In this document: one piece after another, positions 14,501-28,200 of the stretch | How positions within the stretch are numbered: position 1 is the stretch's first letter | How the letters are laid out: each line of letters starts with the position of its first letter | Source of the DNA: Larus michahellis | Lineage: Eukaryota > Chordata > Aves > Charadriiformes > Laridae | Direction of reading: 5' to 3' | NCBI RefSeq assembly: GCF_964199755.1 | Contig: NC_133901.1 | Location: 45,911,418-45,975,417 of the forward strand | Length of the DNA stretch: 64,000 nucleotides | Translations under genes and position numbers: made by a program | Notes under the pieces: generated by a model | The model's input: the letters and a program-made list of their open reading frames with translations, nothing else | Told to the model about the DNA's origin: nothing | Database searches by the model: none

Positions 14501-17500
14501 TACACAGATGTTAAGTAACACAGACGTTAAGTAACACAGACCTCTGCTTTACTGCTGTTTTCATGACTCATGTTCAGCAAGGTGCTACTCAACAGATGAA
14601 TAGCTTCTCAGATATTAGCTGCTCCTTCACATAATGAAAATGTTGGTCCAGTTTCAAGTAATTATCTCATTATATTGGTGTGGTTTGCAATATTGATCTG
14701 CTAAAGTCACTAGCTGATTAATTCTAATTTGGGAATAATCAAGTACTTCCCCCATGAGTATTATTTTCTAGAATATTATCTGCCATGGACTCACAGATTT
14801 ACTTCACATTTTTATGTGACTCAAATGGGTGGACGTAAAGTTACGACAGCAAAGGGACGCAGCCTTCTGTAATAGAAAATATAGCACATATTATCAGATC
14901 ACCATGTGTGCAACACGAGACCGGGAGTCAAGAGTCTATTCACGAGTCACTAATTTAGCTGGGAACATAGTTAATCCAGCTTTCTTAGGACAAAGTTTTC
15001 CTTTCTCTAAAATGGGCAGGCACACTGCATACCATATTTCATAGGAGTTTCTGAGGCATGGACAGGCTTCATAAAACACATGAAATCCGTCAATGAAAGG
15101 ATCTAACAACTGGCTGAAAACACAAAACAAACGACATCATTCACTACTATTCCATGTGGCCAACCTTTCTCTTCGACTTTCTGATTCAGTTTCCTTGCAG
15201 GTGATTGCTCAGGAAGCTGAAGCCACAGATGCAAAACAGCCTGAAGCCATCGGATGCTTACCTAATGCTGGCAAACAGAATCCAGCATAGTCTGTTGGCA
15301 CTAAGATGACACAAGGGAGTCAATTCCTGTAGCTGACTCACTGTTGGCTTTAGGCGTAGTACAAAGTGTATTGTTTTGAAGAAGACTGGATGAGAGTTGT
15401 CTGCTCCATGACACATACGTTTAACTTCTCTGGGGAGGGTACAATGGGAGACAGAGATGATCTTGACAGTACCTCACATCATCAACCATGTGATATATAT
15501 TTTTTTAACAATGCTAAATTATGCCTTTATGAAAACAGCAGGAGAACTTCACACTTTTTGATATCCTTTGCAAATCAAGATAATAAACACTAGTGCAAGT
15601 TGATATATAACAAGAGGGGATTGCACTGGCACAGCACCTGAAGGTGTTCACACATTGAAGGCTGTGGCCCACAAGACTCGTAACACCAACTGAGGCTGCC
15701 CCACGAACCACAGAGACGTGGAGGCTCGATGGAGACTGTTAGGGATGCAGCAGTAAGAGTCACTACTACCAAAAGCCTTAAATGGCAATGCCTACTTCAT
15801 TCTGGCGAAATCACCAGTGCAAGAGGCCCTTCATCAAGCTTCTGCTTCCCTTAGAAGCAGTCCACAAGCTACATATCTGCTCTGTGGAAATCAACCTCTC
15901 CACGTAACAAAATTCTGCTTCCATATCTATCCAACTGCTGTTCCAGCCCAGCAACCGAGTAAATTAAGAGAGTGAAAATAATTGCCCTCTTCTAAAAGGA
16001 TCAAGAACCAAGCCTCATTTTACAAAAGGTGTCAACAGCCTCCAAGTAGCAAGAACTTCTGATCCTGAGCAGCTAGCAGATATTAAGCTTGTGACAAGAG
16101 ACCAAGGAATCTGGAACCTCCACAGTCCCTAATAGACACAAATCTTCTCCCAGGGGCAGGTGGGCAGGACACACAAACATTGCACTGATTTCATCATCCA
16201 CCAGTGTTAAATCCAGGATAGAGATTATTCTCTTTCATTTCCTTCTCCTCAGCCTAAGGCGTTCTCCTCTCCCTACAAGGATGGGTTTTCTACCATAACT
16301 TTGCTCCCTGAAGTAATCTACACTTAATTTCCTCTCTGTCTCACTTAAAGTCCCCAGGGACTGCAGTACAGTGCACTCCATTTTTTGGCAAGTGTATGCT
16401 CAGCTATATCTTCTGACAGCCCGTGCTGTGGGATTTCACGCCCAATAACAATATGATCTTTTTCACATGGCACATATGTCCTCTGCCGACACATGCCCTT
16501 TGTTTATTCTGTTCCTTCTCCCTGTGCACTCAGTGGGATCGCTGTGTACTTGTTTATTGCTTTTGCTAAGCATTTGACTAGTCCAAGAATGAGATACAGA
16601 AAGACTGTACAAAATAAACCCACTCCCAAAATAGACTTAATCCTTGTGTTTGCTCTCCCTTTCACCAGATTGCATGCTGGCAAAAATTCACATCCCTGTT
16701 CACTGGTATGCTTTTTTTGGCTGCTGGTATCTTGGGAACATCTCAACAGCTGGATTTTGTGCAAACCTACATTCATATGATCTCATTATATTCTCATATA
16801 TGGACATTTCCAAGATGAATATGCTGAAGAATGCTTTCTCTGATGGTAATCAGTTACTGACTAACTTTTCAGAAAACAAATAGGTTTGTATCATATTCTT
16901 TCCACTGCTTTCAAATCTCCAGTCTTGCATTGAAAAACCTACTTGGCAATTTGATGATTTCTGTCACACACCCTGGATTTTTTTATACTTCTTGTTGCTA
17001 CTTGTCTTCATCTGTAGCTTCACTCTAAGTATTTATGAATAACAAAAGTCAGCTTAGGTAATTAACCAAGATCATCAAAATTCTCAGGGCAGGTAGTCCT
17101 ACGGAAAACCAGAATCCCACTTGGCAGAAGTATTTCTTCTGGCTGCATTTCCCTGCAGCAGAAAGAGCTTCTCGCTCACTACAGAAACCACACCTGGAGT
17201 ATGATACTAGAGAAAGCCCTCACTGTTTTGTTTAGTTCTCCATGGCCATCAGAGCAGCTCCTCACTATAGTCAAACAGAACATAATATGTAAAAATAAGA
17301 AGCCTTGGAGGGACTGAAAGCAATTCAGGAGCAATACAGCAATATGCTGTAAAGGGGGTGAATGACCACAGCAGAGGTGGTCTGGAATGGAAATTGCGTT
17401 ATTTTTTTATAGCGTGTTGAAGGGAAAACTGATTCAATTAATGTTCGTTGCTTTTTAATAGTATGGTGTAGAGGACAGCAGAGAGCATGCAGACAGGCAT

Positions 17501-19040
17501 CCATGAACAGGTTCCCTTTGAAATACAGAGAATGCATCGGGTGATTCTGCTTAAGAAAGGACAAAGATAAAGGACAAACACATTCAGGAAAGAGCAACCA
17601 ACAATTCATAAAATATTCTTCAGTCTCCTCTCTCCACCTCTCTCACTTCAAAACTCACAGCCTACCACATCAGCAACTCCTATTCAAACACAGAATACAA
17701 CAGAGTGAACTCACTGTCACGTGTCGCAGTTCCTCTCTAAAGACTCGTTTATAACAAAATTAAAACTTATGTCATTTTTCAGCAGGAATGACCAGATTTA
17801 TTCTCAAAACAAGAATTCAAAAAAATGTCAGTGTTGCTACCTGGTGATTTAAGCCAAAACACCCAGAAAACCACTGCCACTCTAATTCTCATAGCCAATT
17901 TAATTTTCATTTCGTAAAAATGTAAGCTTACTAGCACCAGCCCTGAGGGGTCAATGCACACTGAAGTTGTTCAGTGCCCTGGTCCGCTTGGTGCCTTGAA
18001 CAAGTTACCAGCTAAATGCCAGTCACAGAATCTATATTACTGAGGATATTTTGCCTTGTAATTGAGCTTACAATCTAACTTGGCTCGGAAGGCACTGAGG
18101 ATGATTAGACTTTGAACTCTATGATAGCATCTCTACAGGCTCCCTTTCAGGTATCTTATTCAAATAACTTGATTTTCTGACTGCTAGAAAGGTGGTAAAG
18201 GTTAAGGAAATCTGTTCTAGACTGCAGGTTTTTATTTTCAATAATTAGAATGGTGTTTTTTTATCCTTGACAATGTCTCTTAGGATTAAGTAGGACACCT
18301 TAAAGGCCTTTCACCTTTTACTAGCAATAGTTGAAAAAAGGTAACTCGACTTAAACGAATATGAGGAACAACACCAGGAAGGAGATACTTTAAATCTCTG
18401 AACACCAGCCTAGTGGGGTCAAAGACTGACACTTATCTGGTCAGCACCCATAAACCCTCAAGACAAATAGTAAACATTTAATTAAGATCCTGCTAAAAAA
18501 AAAAAATCACACACATTGCCAGAATACCATTAGCTGTGCTATTTTTGCATGTGATGTTACCAAATCTAACAACCTATTTCAAACACCTTCCAAACCAAAA
18601 AAGAACTCAGACAGCTCCTCAGAAGCTCCTACGATATGGTCCAAAGAGTAGGCATAATTGCCACCTCCCAAAATGCTGCCACGCTGCGTCCAGTGGGACT
18701 TCAACCTGCCCAAAAAAAGATTTTTCTGCAATCTTAAAGAAAAAGCCCTGTAAGATCACTACATCTAAAGATACTGTGTTTTCCAGTGTTCCTGCTTTCC
18801 CCGCCCTAGATGAAAACCCTACAGGGAAAGAAACATCCAGCACCCCTTCCTTCTCCTCTCTCTCTTACTTTTCTTGCCCCACTTGCCGTTTTTACAGGAT
18901 TCAGAGCTCTTCAGCACATTCCAGTTGCAGACTGCGTAAATAAATACAAGGGTTTAAAAAAAACCCCAAACCTTTGGGGAGCTTGGACCACAGCCAGCTT
19001 GGCTGGGTAACTGGACTTTGCATGGAGCTGGAAGGGTGTT
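11581..19040. other. No supported gene upstream of PLAC9
   Basis: Mostly AT-rich non-coding sequence. A GC-richer patch at about 12430-12770 and a small tandem repeat at 14502 are the only distinctive parts. No exon pairing or known protein match was found on either strand. Confidence 0.6.
14502..14541 (+). repeat. 16-nt tandem repeat, 2.5 copies
   Basis: The unit ACACAGAYGTTAAGTA is repeated twice, followed by a partial third copy. Confidence 0.95.
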
Positions 19041-19224
19041 TTTTAAAAGGAGGGAAAACAGAAGAGAACAGCTCAAGAATCTTGGCTCAGCCTGGGCATA
19101 TTTCCTCCCAACTCTGGCTAAACCTCAGCACGAACGGCCGGCCGGAGGAGTCAATGCGAAGCTGGGGAGGGAGGCTGCGGGGCTCTGCACCAGGACTACG
19201 GCAGAGCTTGGAGAGGCTGCAACC
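19041..19224 (+). promoter_or_regulatory. PLAC9: Probable PLAC9 core promoter and 5' UTR
   Basis: A TATA-like TTTTAAAA at 19041-19048 lies about 180 nt before the start codon, followed by a GC-rich stretch with a GGCCGGCCGG block near 19136-19146. The start site is inferred to be about 19070-19080. An upstream ATG at 19154 opens a short reading frame that overlaps the main start and stops at 19258. Confidence 0.35.
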
Positions 19225-19282
19225 ATGCTTTTCCTCTGGGCACTGGTGTTCATTTTAGTCCTGCAGGAACAAGATCTTCTAG
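19225..19282 (+). CDS. PLAC9: PLAC9 exon 1, coding part (residues 1-19)
   Basis: ATG in an acceptable context (GCAACCATGC), encoding the signal peptide. The exon ends ...CTAG before GTAAGTG, a strong donor, leaving phase 1. Confidence 0.92.
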
Positions 19283-22200
19283 GTAAGTGATTCTGAGCTT
19301 GCAAAGCAGAAACTGTAGCTTAACTGGAGCATGGTCAGAGCCTTTGCATGGGGTAGGAGGAGGAGGTAAAGAATTGCTTACTCTATGGGTTTTATATGAA
19401 GGTGACATAGGTATGCGTCAAAATTCTGTGGGAATATTGTTTTTAATAAAACTCCATTTTTGTGCTATTAGAGTCCATCCTGGAGGTATATTGCTTCAGT
19501 AAATATTTTTCACTTCTCACAGGACATACTACCAGTGTATTTGCAGAAATTTAGAACAGCATTCAGGTGCTGTAGCAAGTGCCCTGCATTTCCATAATTA
19601 CTATTCTGGCAGCTTTAATAACATACATACTAATCCACTCAGAAATGAGATCAAAGTTCAAGTTGAATACAGAAAGATTTTCCTTTATTTAAACCCTTCT
19701 TTTGAGATATGCTGGTAACAACACCGTACTTTTTTTCTCTTCTGCTTTGGATTATTTATTCCTAAGATTTTGGGGTATGTAATGCCTTCTCCAAGTGCCT
19801 TGGGAGTATGAAGTATAAACACACCGCATCTGATAAACTGCCATCCGAATTTAACTTTCATTAACAGCAGATTAGTGCTAGACTAAACTGTAATCACATT
19901 GTATCTGACAGCGTGACTGAAAGCTATTCAGTTTGGCTAGTTCAAGGGTTTATAGTCCCCCTGTAACCACAAACCTGGCTTCCCAGCCTGTTTGTATTAC
20001 GTGTTTTCCGCTAGCTGAGGCCCAGCTTTATTTTCCCTCTGCTCTTACATCTTGACAACACACTATGTTTGTATATCATGGCAGAATAGTAAGTTTCCAT
20101 TACAATCAAAACATTTCCTGAAAAACTGTTAGTCCCTTCTGCCCCCAACTCCTAGTCACCCTTCCTTGCCCTGTCTCCTTCCCACACAACTGGCTTTGTA
20201 ATGTTTATCAGCGATGAACTGAAATACCAATATGCTAGCAAGGGCACTCTAACTTGTTTTCACTCCATAAGTACTCAATATCCTCTTGTGAGTTTTATGA
20301 GCTTCACAAAAAAAATTGTGAAATTAAAGGAAAAAAAAAAGACTGGAAGAATGTTTTTGCTTATTCCCCCAAAAGTATGGTTTTGTTTAAGCTGAAATCA
20401 TTAGCAAACTCAGATAAAATCCAGCCAAATAGAATAGTACTTGCATAATAACTACTCAGTCTCACGCCAGGTGCTAATACTCGATCAAGGAATCATTTTC
20501 ACTGTGTATTTTATGGAGTGGAGTATTTTATGTGAGATGGGAAAGCTGTGTCCATCACAGCCAGGGGAGTACCATGGCTGGCTAGTAGGCTTGAAAAGGT
20601 CATCCCTGCTTTCCCTCTGCTACCTGTTAGTTGGGGAATCTATCATTTGATTTCATTACAGATTCTCTCCCTCACCCTCCCTATGTTCCTCTTAAAAATG
20701 GTTCAGAGTTGGCCAAAGTTGAACTTAGGTTTTAATTCAGTCATTAGCACGAACAATCCCATGCTCACGGAGCTCAGCCTCCAAAGAGCTCAGGAGGAGA
20801 GGCTGGCGCGGGAGCCCTTCTGGAGGCAACCACGTGCTCCTGCCTAATGGCCGCAGTTTCTAGTTCTTTGCTGTTGTTGCTGGGTTAGTTTGTGGGGTGC
20901 TGCTCAAATGTAGCACACAACGTAGCCTGGGGCACTGGAACATTCAACACCTGCCCCATTGAAATGTGTCTCCATTCTTTCAAAAACCTGCGGGCAAATT
21001 GTTCTAAGGAGTGCAGCACCCCAACAGCAAAGTCCTTGCTGCACGTTTATGCATGGCAGAAGGGTGACCTGGACTCCTCAGGTAAACAAGTAGCTGGCAA
21101 TTGGGCAAGCAGGCTGGCCCCACTGACATGCTCCACTTAGCTCTGCAAACCAAACGCTGGGGATGCTATGAGGGAGAGAGCAGCAGGAGAGCTCAACCGC
21201 AGGCGCAATACTCCACACTGTGGCATGACTTGTTTTTAAGCAGCAGAAGCTTCATTTGGTTTTAACTATAAGTAAAAGTAAACCAACATTCAGCTAACCT
21301 ATTACAACTTCTCAGAATATTTTGGATCCTCTGATACCCACATGAAATATCAAAGCTGGGAAGGTTTTGGAGCAAAAGGGGCTATTATAAAAGGAGATAT
21401 GCAGCAGTTAGAGCTAGACCATTGCCTAGAAACTGGAGAGGAAAAATCCCTTCAGAACAGCCTACTTTTGCCCAAAATTGACCACTTGCATTCTCACAGA
21501 ACAGCATTTGCCTCCAGGAGATTGAACTACTGCATTGTAGGATTAAATCCGCAATAAAAATGATGAGAGGGGTCCCATCTTAAACCAGAGTTGGGCTCAT
21601 ATTTCTCTACTAATAAACCAGTTGTGGTTTAACCTATACCCCATGTCATAGGTATTTTCTGTCCTTATAGAAACCTACTGGCATTATTGTCTTCAATGCA
21701 AGGATTATGGCCTTTGCAAACACTCATCTCTGAGCTCCAACCAGGAAGGAGAAAAAGTTTCTCACAAAGCTTACCCAGATGTTTCTTAAGGCATATTTCT
21801 TAAGACCATGAGGCATCTGAAGATAGGGGTTCTGTACAGAAATGAGCCTTTTTACAGATTTATACCTCTGTAAACCCCTATGTTTTGTTCTATTTACTTA
21901 AAGAGAATTTAATAAATTCTGTGGACTTTGTAACCTCCATGTGTAAAGCAAAGGCTAATATCAAATTCCAAAGAAGTCTGGGGTCTAGAAATATAGGACT
22001 CCTGCTGTTCATCTGCGGGATGCAGCTGTATTTATAAATCCAGCTGATCTGCTCTGGTTGAAGCAGTTGTGAGTCTTGGCCATGAATGTTGGGATCTAGT
22101 ATGTATGTATGTATGTGTGTGTATATATATATATATACACACACACACACGTACATACTGACATATGTGTGTATCTATCTCTCTCTCTCTCTATATATAT

Positions 22201-25200
22201 ATGTATCACACTCTACTTCCTGAGCTGTTGCAGTACATATATTTTCCTGTGGCAGACAGTTCATATCTTCAAGCCAGCTTTTAGACTTTTTTAAGTACTA
22301 GAACAAAACTACAAGGATCTTCTTTTATTGTACTGTCATATTTCTTTCTACTATCATAACTTATTCATTTGCAAGCTACACAACCACAGAGATGACTAAT
22401 AAGTCACAAACTCACCTCCACCCACTCCCCATGACCATAGCTCCTGTTACTAAATCATAGGATCATAGGATCATTATGGTTGGAAGGGACCTTCAAGATT
22501 GTCGAGTCCAACCATCAACCTAACGCTGCCAAAACCAGCACCACCCCATGTCCCTCAGCACCGCATCTACCCGCAAAATCAAATAGTAATTTCACGCATC
22601 AGTAACAAAACACTGAATGAGGGCAGAGGATCTGTATGATTAAGCTCTGCTTGAACATTTGGTCCTTTTTATCTGTAAATGGAACATAAATAAAGCTTTA
22701 GCGCCTTACTTAGGGTAAACCTATAAAGCTTGCGCACTATACTACAGCATCCCGCTGACACATAAGCCCAAAGCATCAGATAAAACGGAAACAAAGCTTA
22801 CTGCAGACCAAAAGCCATGTCCTCATAAAACTGAAAACCTATTTATCTCCAGATACCAGTGGTCATCTTCAAATTGATGGTGGCATCAAATACTCATGTA
22901 TCTCACCTCTGTTCTTAAACCAGCCTTAAACTCACTCGTTCTGTGTAAACTTACACTTTTTACATATGCTATGACATGGCTCCTCTTCTTCCTAAAACAG
23001 TTCATTCTACTCTCCACCCACAAATATCTCCTATAAAACTACTAGCTATAACCCTCCTAACACTTTGCCTTACTTTCCAAAACAAACATAGTAGGTATTT
23101 GTTTCTGTGTGAATATAAAGCGAAACTTCTGTTTGCAGCCCAAAGCATCAGTGTCCCATCATAACACACAGCATGAATTAGAGTAACTTACCTGCAAATT
23201 ACGTAGTTCCCACCTCTTATCAGTCTGATTTCCTTGCAGTCATTTTCCATTGCAGCAGCGAGCACTAGAGGATATTCCCTGGCTGCTTGTTCCAGATTTG
23301 CCTTGTATGGAATTTGCAATGGTGTTCTGCTACAAAAGCTAGAGCCTAATAAAGGTATGTGTACATATATATATTTACATTTGTGTATATATATATATAC
23401 ACATAAAAGCAAACCCCTGCAGTTGCCTCCAGTGTAAAGCACAGTAAGCCGTGACAGTATATAAAAAGCTAAGAAATTGCACATATTTATTACTATTCCT
23501 GCAGTCTTTGTTGCAATCATTAAAGGCAAGAATCCCCTTATCTTTAAGCAACTAGAAACTCTAAACTCTAGAAAGAGGTTCAGAGGTGCCTAAATCACAG
23601 CTAAGCATTAGGCAGTGTTTTATGGATTAGAGCCTAGAAGATGCTCTGTGTTTGGTTAAAGATATGCTCCTGAGCATTTAAGAACTTGAAGACAATCTGC
23701 GCATTAAAAAACATTTCCAATACAACACGTTCTATCCAAATCAATTATCTTTGGCGTCCTAACAATAAAGTTTAATAGGAATTAAGTTATATATAATATC
23801 ACACTGGTGATAATGAAACCGGTAGCAGTACAGAAAGTTTATCCAGTACTTCCATATCTAAGGATGCCAACGTAATTAAGGGTTGGCATAACTGGAAACC
23901 AAGTTTGATGCCTTTAAGACAAGCCCCCAAAATTAAATATGACGAACAGTCTTGGCTTAACATGGTCTTAGGTCTGAAAACACTAATACTGATAGTATCA
24001 GTTCAGGTTCAAAGCAATTGAACCTTTCCTGTATTCAGCTGCAAGTTAACTTCACCAACCAGTTTTGTAAACCCTGTATTTTCTTGAGCTAACACTTCAA
24101 AGTTAAAGTGGATTCCAAACCTTATATTTAGACAAGGAATAATTCAAGCAAGGATCAGCGAGTCCCTTCAGAAGTCTGTTGCATTCTTCCCAAGCTGGTT
24201 AGGGGGTTCACCATTTGAACTTGGTACTCAAGTTCATGACCTTTTTCCTATTGGAACATAAATCCATTACTACCCCCTTCATTTTCTCATTAAAAGCTAT
24301 CGGGCCACCTTATGCTATATGCTCCAGGAATAAAATGATACTGCTAAACCTAAGGCAGTGCAAACAAGAACACGCAGCATAGTATGTTTTCTTGAAGAGT
24401 TATACATGTTCTCCTTTATTCCTCTTGATCTATCGCATGATTTCAGACTTCCTTATTTGCCATCCGGTTACTGTTTCAATCTCACTTGTCTTTCATTTTG
24501 TTTGTGGCCTGCTTTGTTTTACCCCTCCCTCTCTACTGAGCACAACATGAACTCTCAGTTAACTTTCAAAACCACATCGGTCATAAAATGATGCAAAAGG
24601 AATTTTATAGACTTTAAGACCACTAGGGAACATTATGGTCACTCAGCTTGACCGTTTCCATAACACAGACCAAAGAACCCAACCCAGTAATTTCTGTATC
24701 AAGCCTGTAACTTGAGTTTGAACAGCAATGCATCTTTAGAAAGGATACGTCTAAAGACCTACCAGATCTGTGTGATTGTGTACTTCAGTTCTGTCAGTCT
24801 TAGTAACAGCAGCAAATGACAGTGAAGAGACAGTTGCTCAGGTTTATTCCAATGCTTAACACTAGGAACTACCTGGATGATCAAAATGAACAATTTAACA
24901 GCATCTGGATAGACATAATCCTGATGGTCCTAGAAGGGGACTTCTTCAGGGGGTCTGCAGAAGTAACGTCTTGGGGGCTTGGGGGAATTTCTCAAACGTA
25001 CAGAAGGCAGAGGTACTCTAAAACTAAGGCCTTTGCTCTTAACTTGTTTGCTAATGTTGTTTTAATTCTTACTTCATTGCTCTTTCTATCCCCTACTATA
25101 AGATCAAGTTTTGTACAGTCAGGCTGACCGTGACACATAGATCTTCACTTTCCATCATGCTACTTCTTTCAAACATTAAGCATCATATTCTTCTATTAAG

Positions 25201-28200
25201 CATACCTTATTAGCGACCAACTCAGAGATTCTTCATTTTCCTGCACCATCTGCTGGTGTCTGACTGTATCACAGCACAGGGCAGTCAGAACTACCCAGCT
25301 TTATGGGCACCATCAATGGAACATAGAGGACTTCATCAGAGGAAGGCACGGGTCGTTTTCCTATCTTGGACCAGAGAGTTCTGATTCTTGATGGAAAATA
25401 ACCAGCTGTATATCAAATAGAATGGACTGCAAGAATTGAACTAAGCATCTCAGTTGCAGGAAGCATCAGGTGGCAATTCGCAAATGGGAAATTAACTGAA
25501 AGGTAATGTTCTCTCTGCCATATTGAAACATGAAAACAAATATCTGCCTGAAGTAATCTACTAAGTTTCAAATGCAGTATTCAAGACATTGAGTATGCCT
25601 CCTATGCACTTGATTAAGCTGTCAGAAGTTGCTAATACCCACACATTTTAAATACGTAATTTATACAGCATACAAAGAACAGTTTAATTCTAAAAGCTGC
25701 CAGCTTTAAAATTTACTATCAAAGTTTTCTGCATTTATGCATGTGCTTTGACACATAGGCAAGTAAAAATTCTAATTTACATTTTTAAAATGTTTCTTCA
25801 GCAACAAAAGAGCAAGTACATGGAAGTATCCTAGAAGGTCATTAGTCTTTTGCTTACATGGCTTACAGCCTTCCACTCTTCACTCCCTTTACATGGTGAC
25901 TGCTATTATTACGTGAGGTAGAGATGCTGCTGGAGAAGGTCAGTGCCAAAGGCAGACTGTGTCATTTTCTTTCACCAACTGCAATACAGAGAATGCAATG
26001 CAGATACATGTTGCTCATAAGCAACATGTGATTCTCTTCGAGCAGATGGAAATTATTGCTTCAGCTGAATTGTCTGACCATAGTGACCCAGATACCTGTC
26101 ATATTTACAAGGGACCGGATGTGTCCTCTGAACAGCCCATCCCAGAGATAAAGGCCGTTGGGTTAAAAGCTAAGGCCAGACAACAAAATAACAATCAGGA
26201 GTGTTAGCAGTCAAAGCCTCAAGCCAAGGCTCAGAAAACAGAAGAAAACTACTTGGCCAAAGCACAGGCTGCCCAGCCAGCAGCAGCAACTGCCCACCTG
26301 AAGTGCCCTGTTCTGGTGTAGTGGTGAAGGGGCAATCACAAGTAGAAGAGCACCTCTGCTTTGGTGTTGAAGTCAATAACCAGACACAGACACGCCGGCC
26401 CTGGCTGAGAGGGTTTCTGCTGGGCCAGCCCTTGGCCAACTCCACACTGTGAGGTCCAGGAACTAGACACGCTTTGGTTTCTACCAACTCTTACCACTCG
26501 CTAACAACAGCTATCAGGTGCTTCCTGAGGCACTTCGGTTTGGACTATTTGTCAAATTTTTTTTAGGCACTGCACTAGTCCTGTGGTTCTGGGTAACATC
26601 TTACAGTCCTAGGATGAGACACTTCCTCCTCCTTGGGTCAGCCCATTACAGTTTATAATGTAGCAATGTGCCCTGCGTGCCAGAATGCTGTCTGTCTCTG
26701 TGTCAGAAGAGAGGAACCAACCACCCCAAGGAAGCAAGCACTACCAAGTCCTGCATTTCACAGCAACCCCTTTACCTAGTTTTCTAGACAGACAAAGCTG
26801 TGCAGTGTTTTGCTAACCTCACAGTGGGATGCAACAACCTTACGTTGGCTATACATACCTATCACAGCACAACCTGCTTTGAACAAATGGCAGGGTCATC
26901 CATCACATCTAACCTCCCCATCTACCTACACCTGCCTAGAGTAGCAGCCAGCACAATGCTGAGGTTTGCGCTGAACAGAATCCTCTTTCACACGGAAGGG
27001 CTAAGCTCAAGGAATCATTACAGTGGCATTTTGGGTAAGACCTTATATAATTTCTGCTTCAAGAAGTCACTTTGCGGATTTAACGTCCTGTATCAAGAAA
27101 AAGGTGAAAGGAGCCCCTGCCCACCACGCTGTTAGGCAGTTTGGAAAGGCCAGAGAGTGTCTGGGTCAGAGTCTGATTGGGGCAGGACAGACAGCTGCTT
27201 CTGCTTCTCCCACAGCAGACCTCTGGTCTTTCTTTAATGGACCAGCATGATAGAAGATGCATGATCAGAGAAAGAGGAGTGACCAACACTAACTTGAGTT
27301 AGCCAACATTAACTCTCTTGCATTTTTCATTTCTAGGGAATGGACAAAACTAAACAAACCTGGCATGTAACTTACAGCCCACCAAAAGCTCCTTTAACGA
27401 CAGCATACAACTGGTGCTGGCCTTCACCCAAACTTTCCATCCAACCTTGAGATCCAGCCATCTACAACTAGGTTAATACAGTGAAAAATAACCTCCAGGG
27501 GGATTCTTAAATTATTCCATTTGCTCTTAGTCCACCTAATGATTTCTGCTGCCTCTTTTTCACAGTTCATTTGTAGTTAGATCTGGGAATGTTCTCAGCA
27601 GTCAACAACTGATCTGCAGTTACCTCATCACCATGCCTTCTGCTTGCCCTTGGTCCTCTCTCCAACACAGTGGGCTGCAGTTCAGCATACAGCTGAATCA
27701 GGCCATCAGGCTTGATGCTGAGAGCTAGAGCTGGGAATGTTGGAAAGGTGGAAATTTTATTAATCTCTGACAATAAAAGGAGCTTACCTTGCTTTTATCC
27801 TATTATTAGGAAATACAAGGGTTGCAGAGAAAGACTAGCCACTGCATTGTAACCTCCTTTCTGACATAGAATTTCAGTATCTCCATATTGTTCCAGCCAT
27901 GATGGAAAAAAACAGGTAAACAAGCAAAAATTTTAAGAAGTATTGTGTTTCACTTGACCACTAAGTTACAAGGTAAAAACACTCCCAAAACACCAACAGC
28001 AGCAGCAAAGGGGGGAAAAAAAGGGCAACTGCAAAGCAGCGAGCATTTAAGTACCTGTCAAATTTCAGTAGTCTTCTGCAGATAGGCAGATTAATTCTTT
28101 CGGATTCTGTCCTAACAGCGCCACCTCCTGGCCAATACACCAAAAAAAAAAACCAACCTCAAATCAAAATCTTACTATAAATAAACAACCAAAAATTCTC

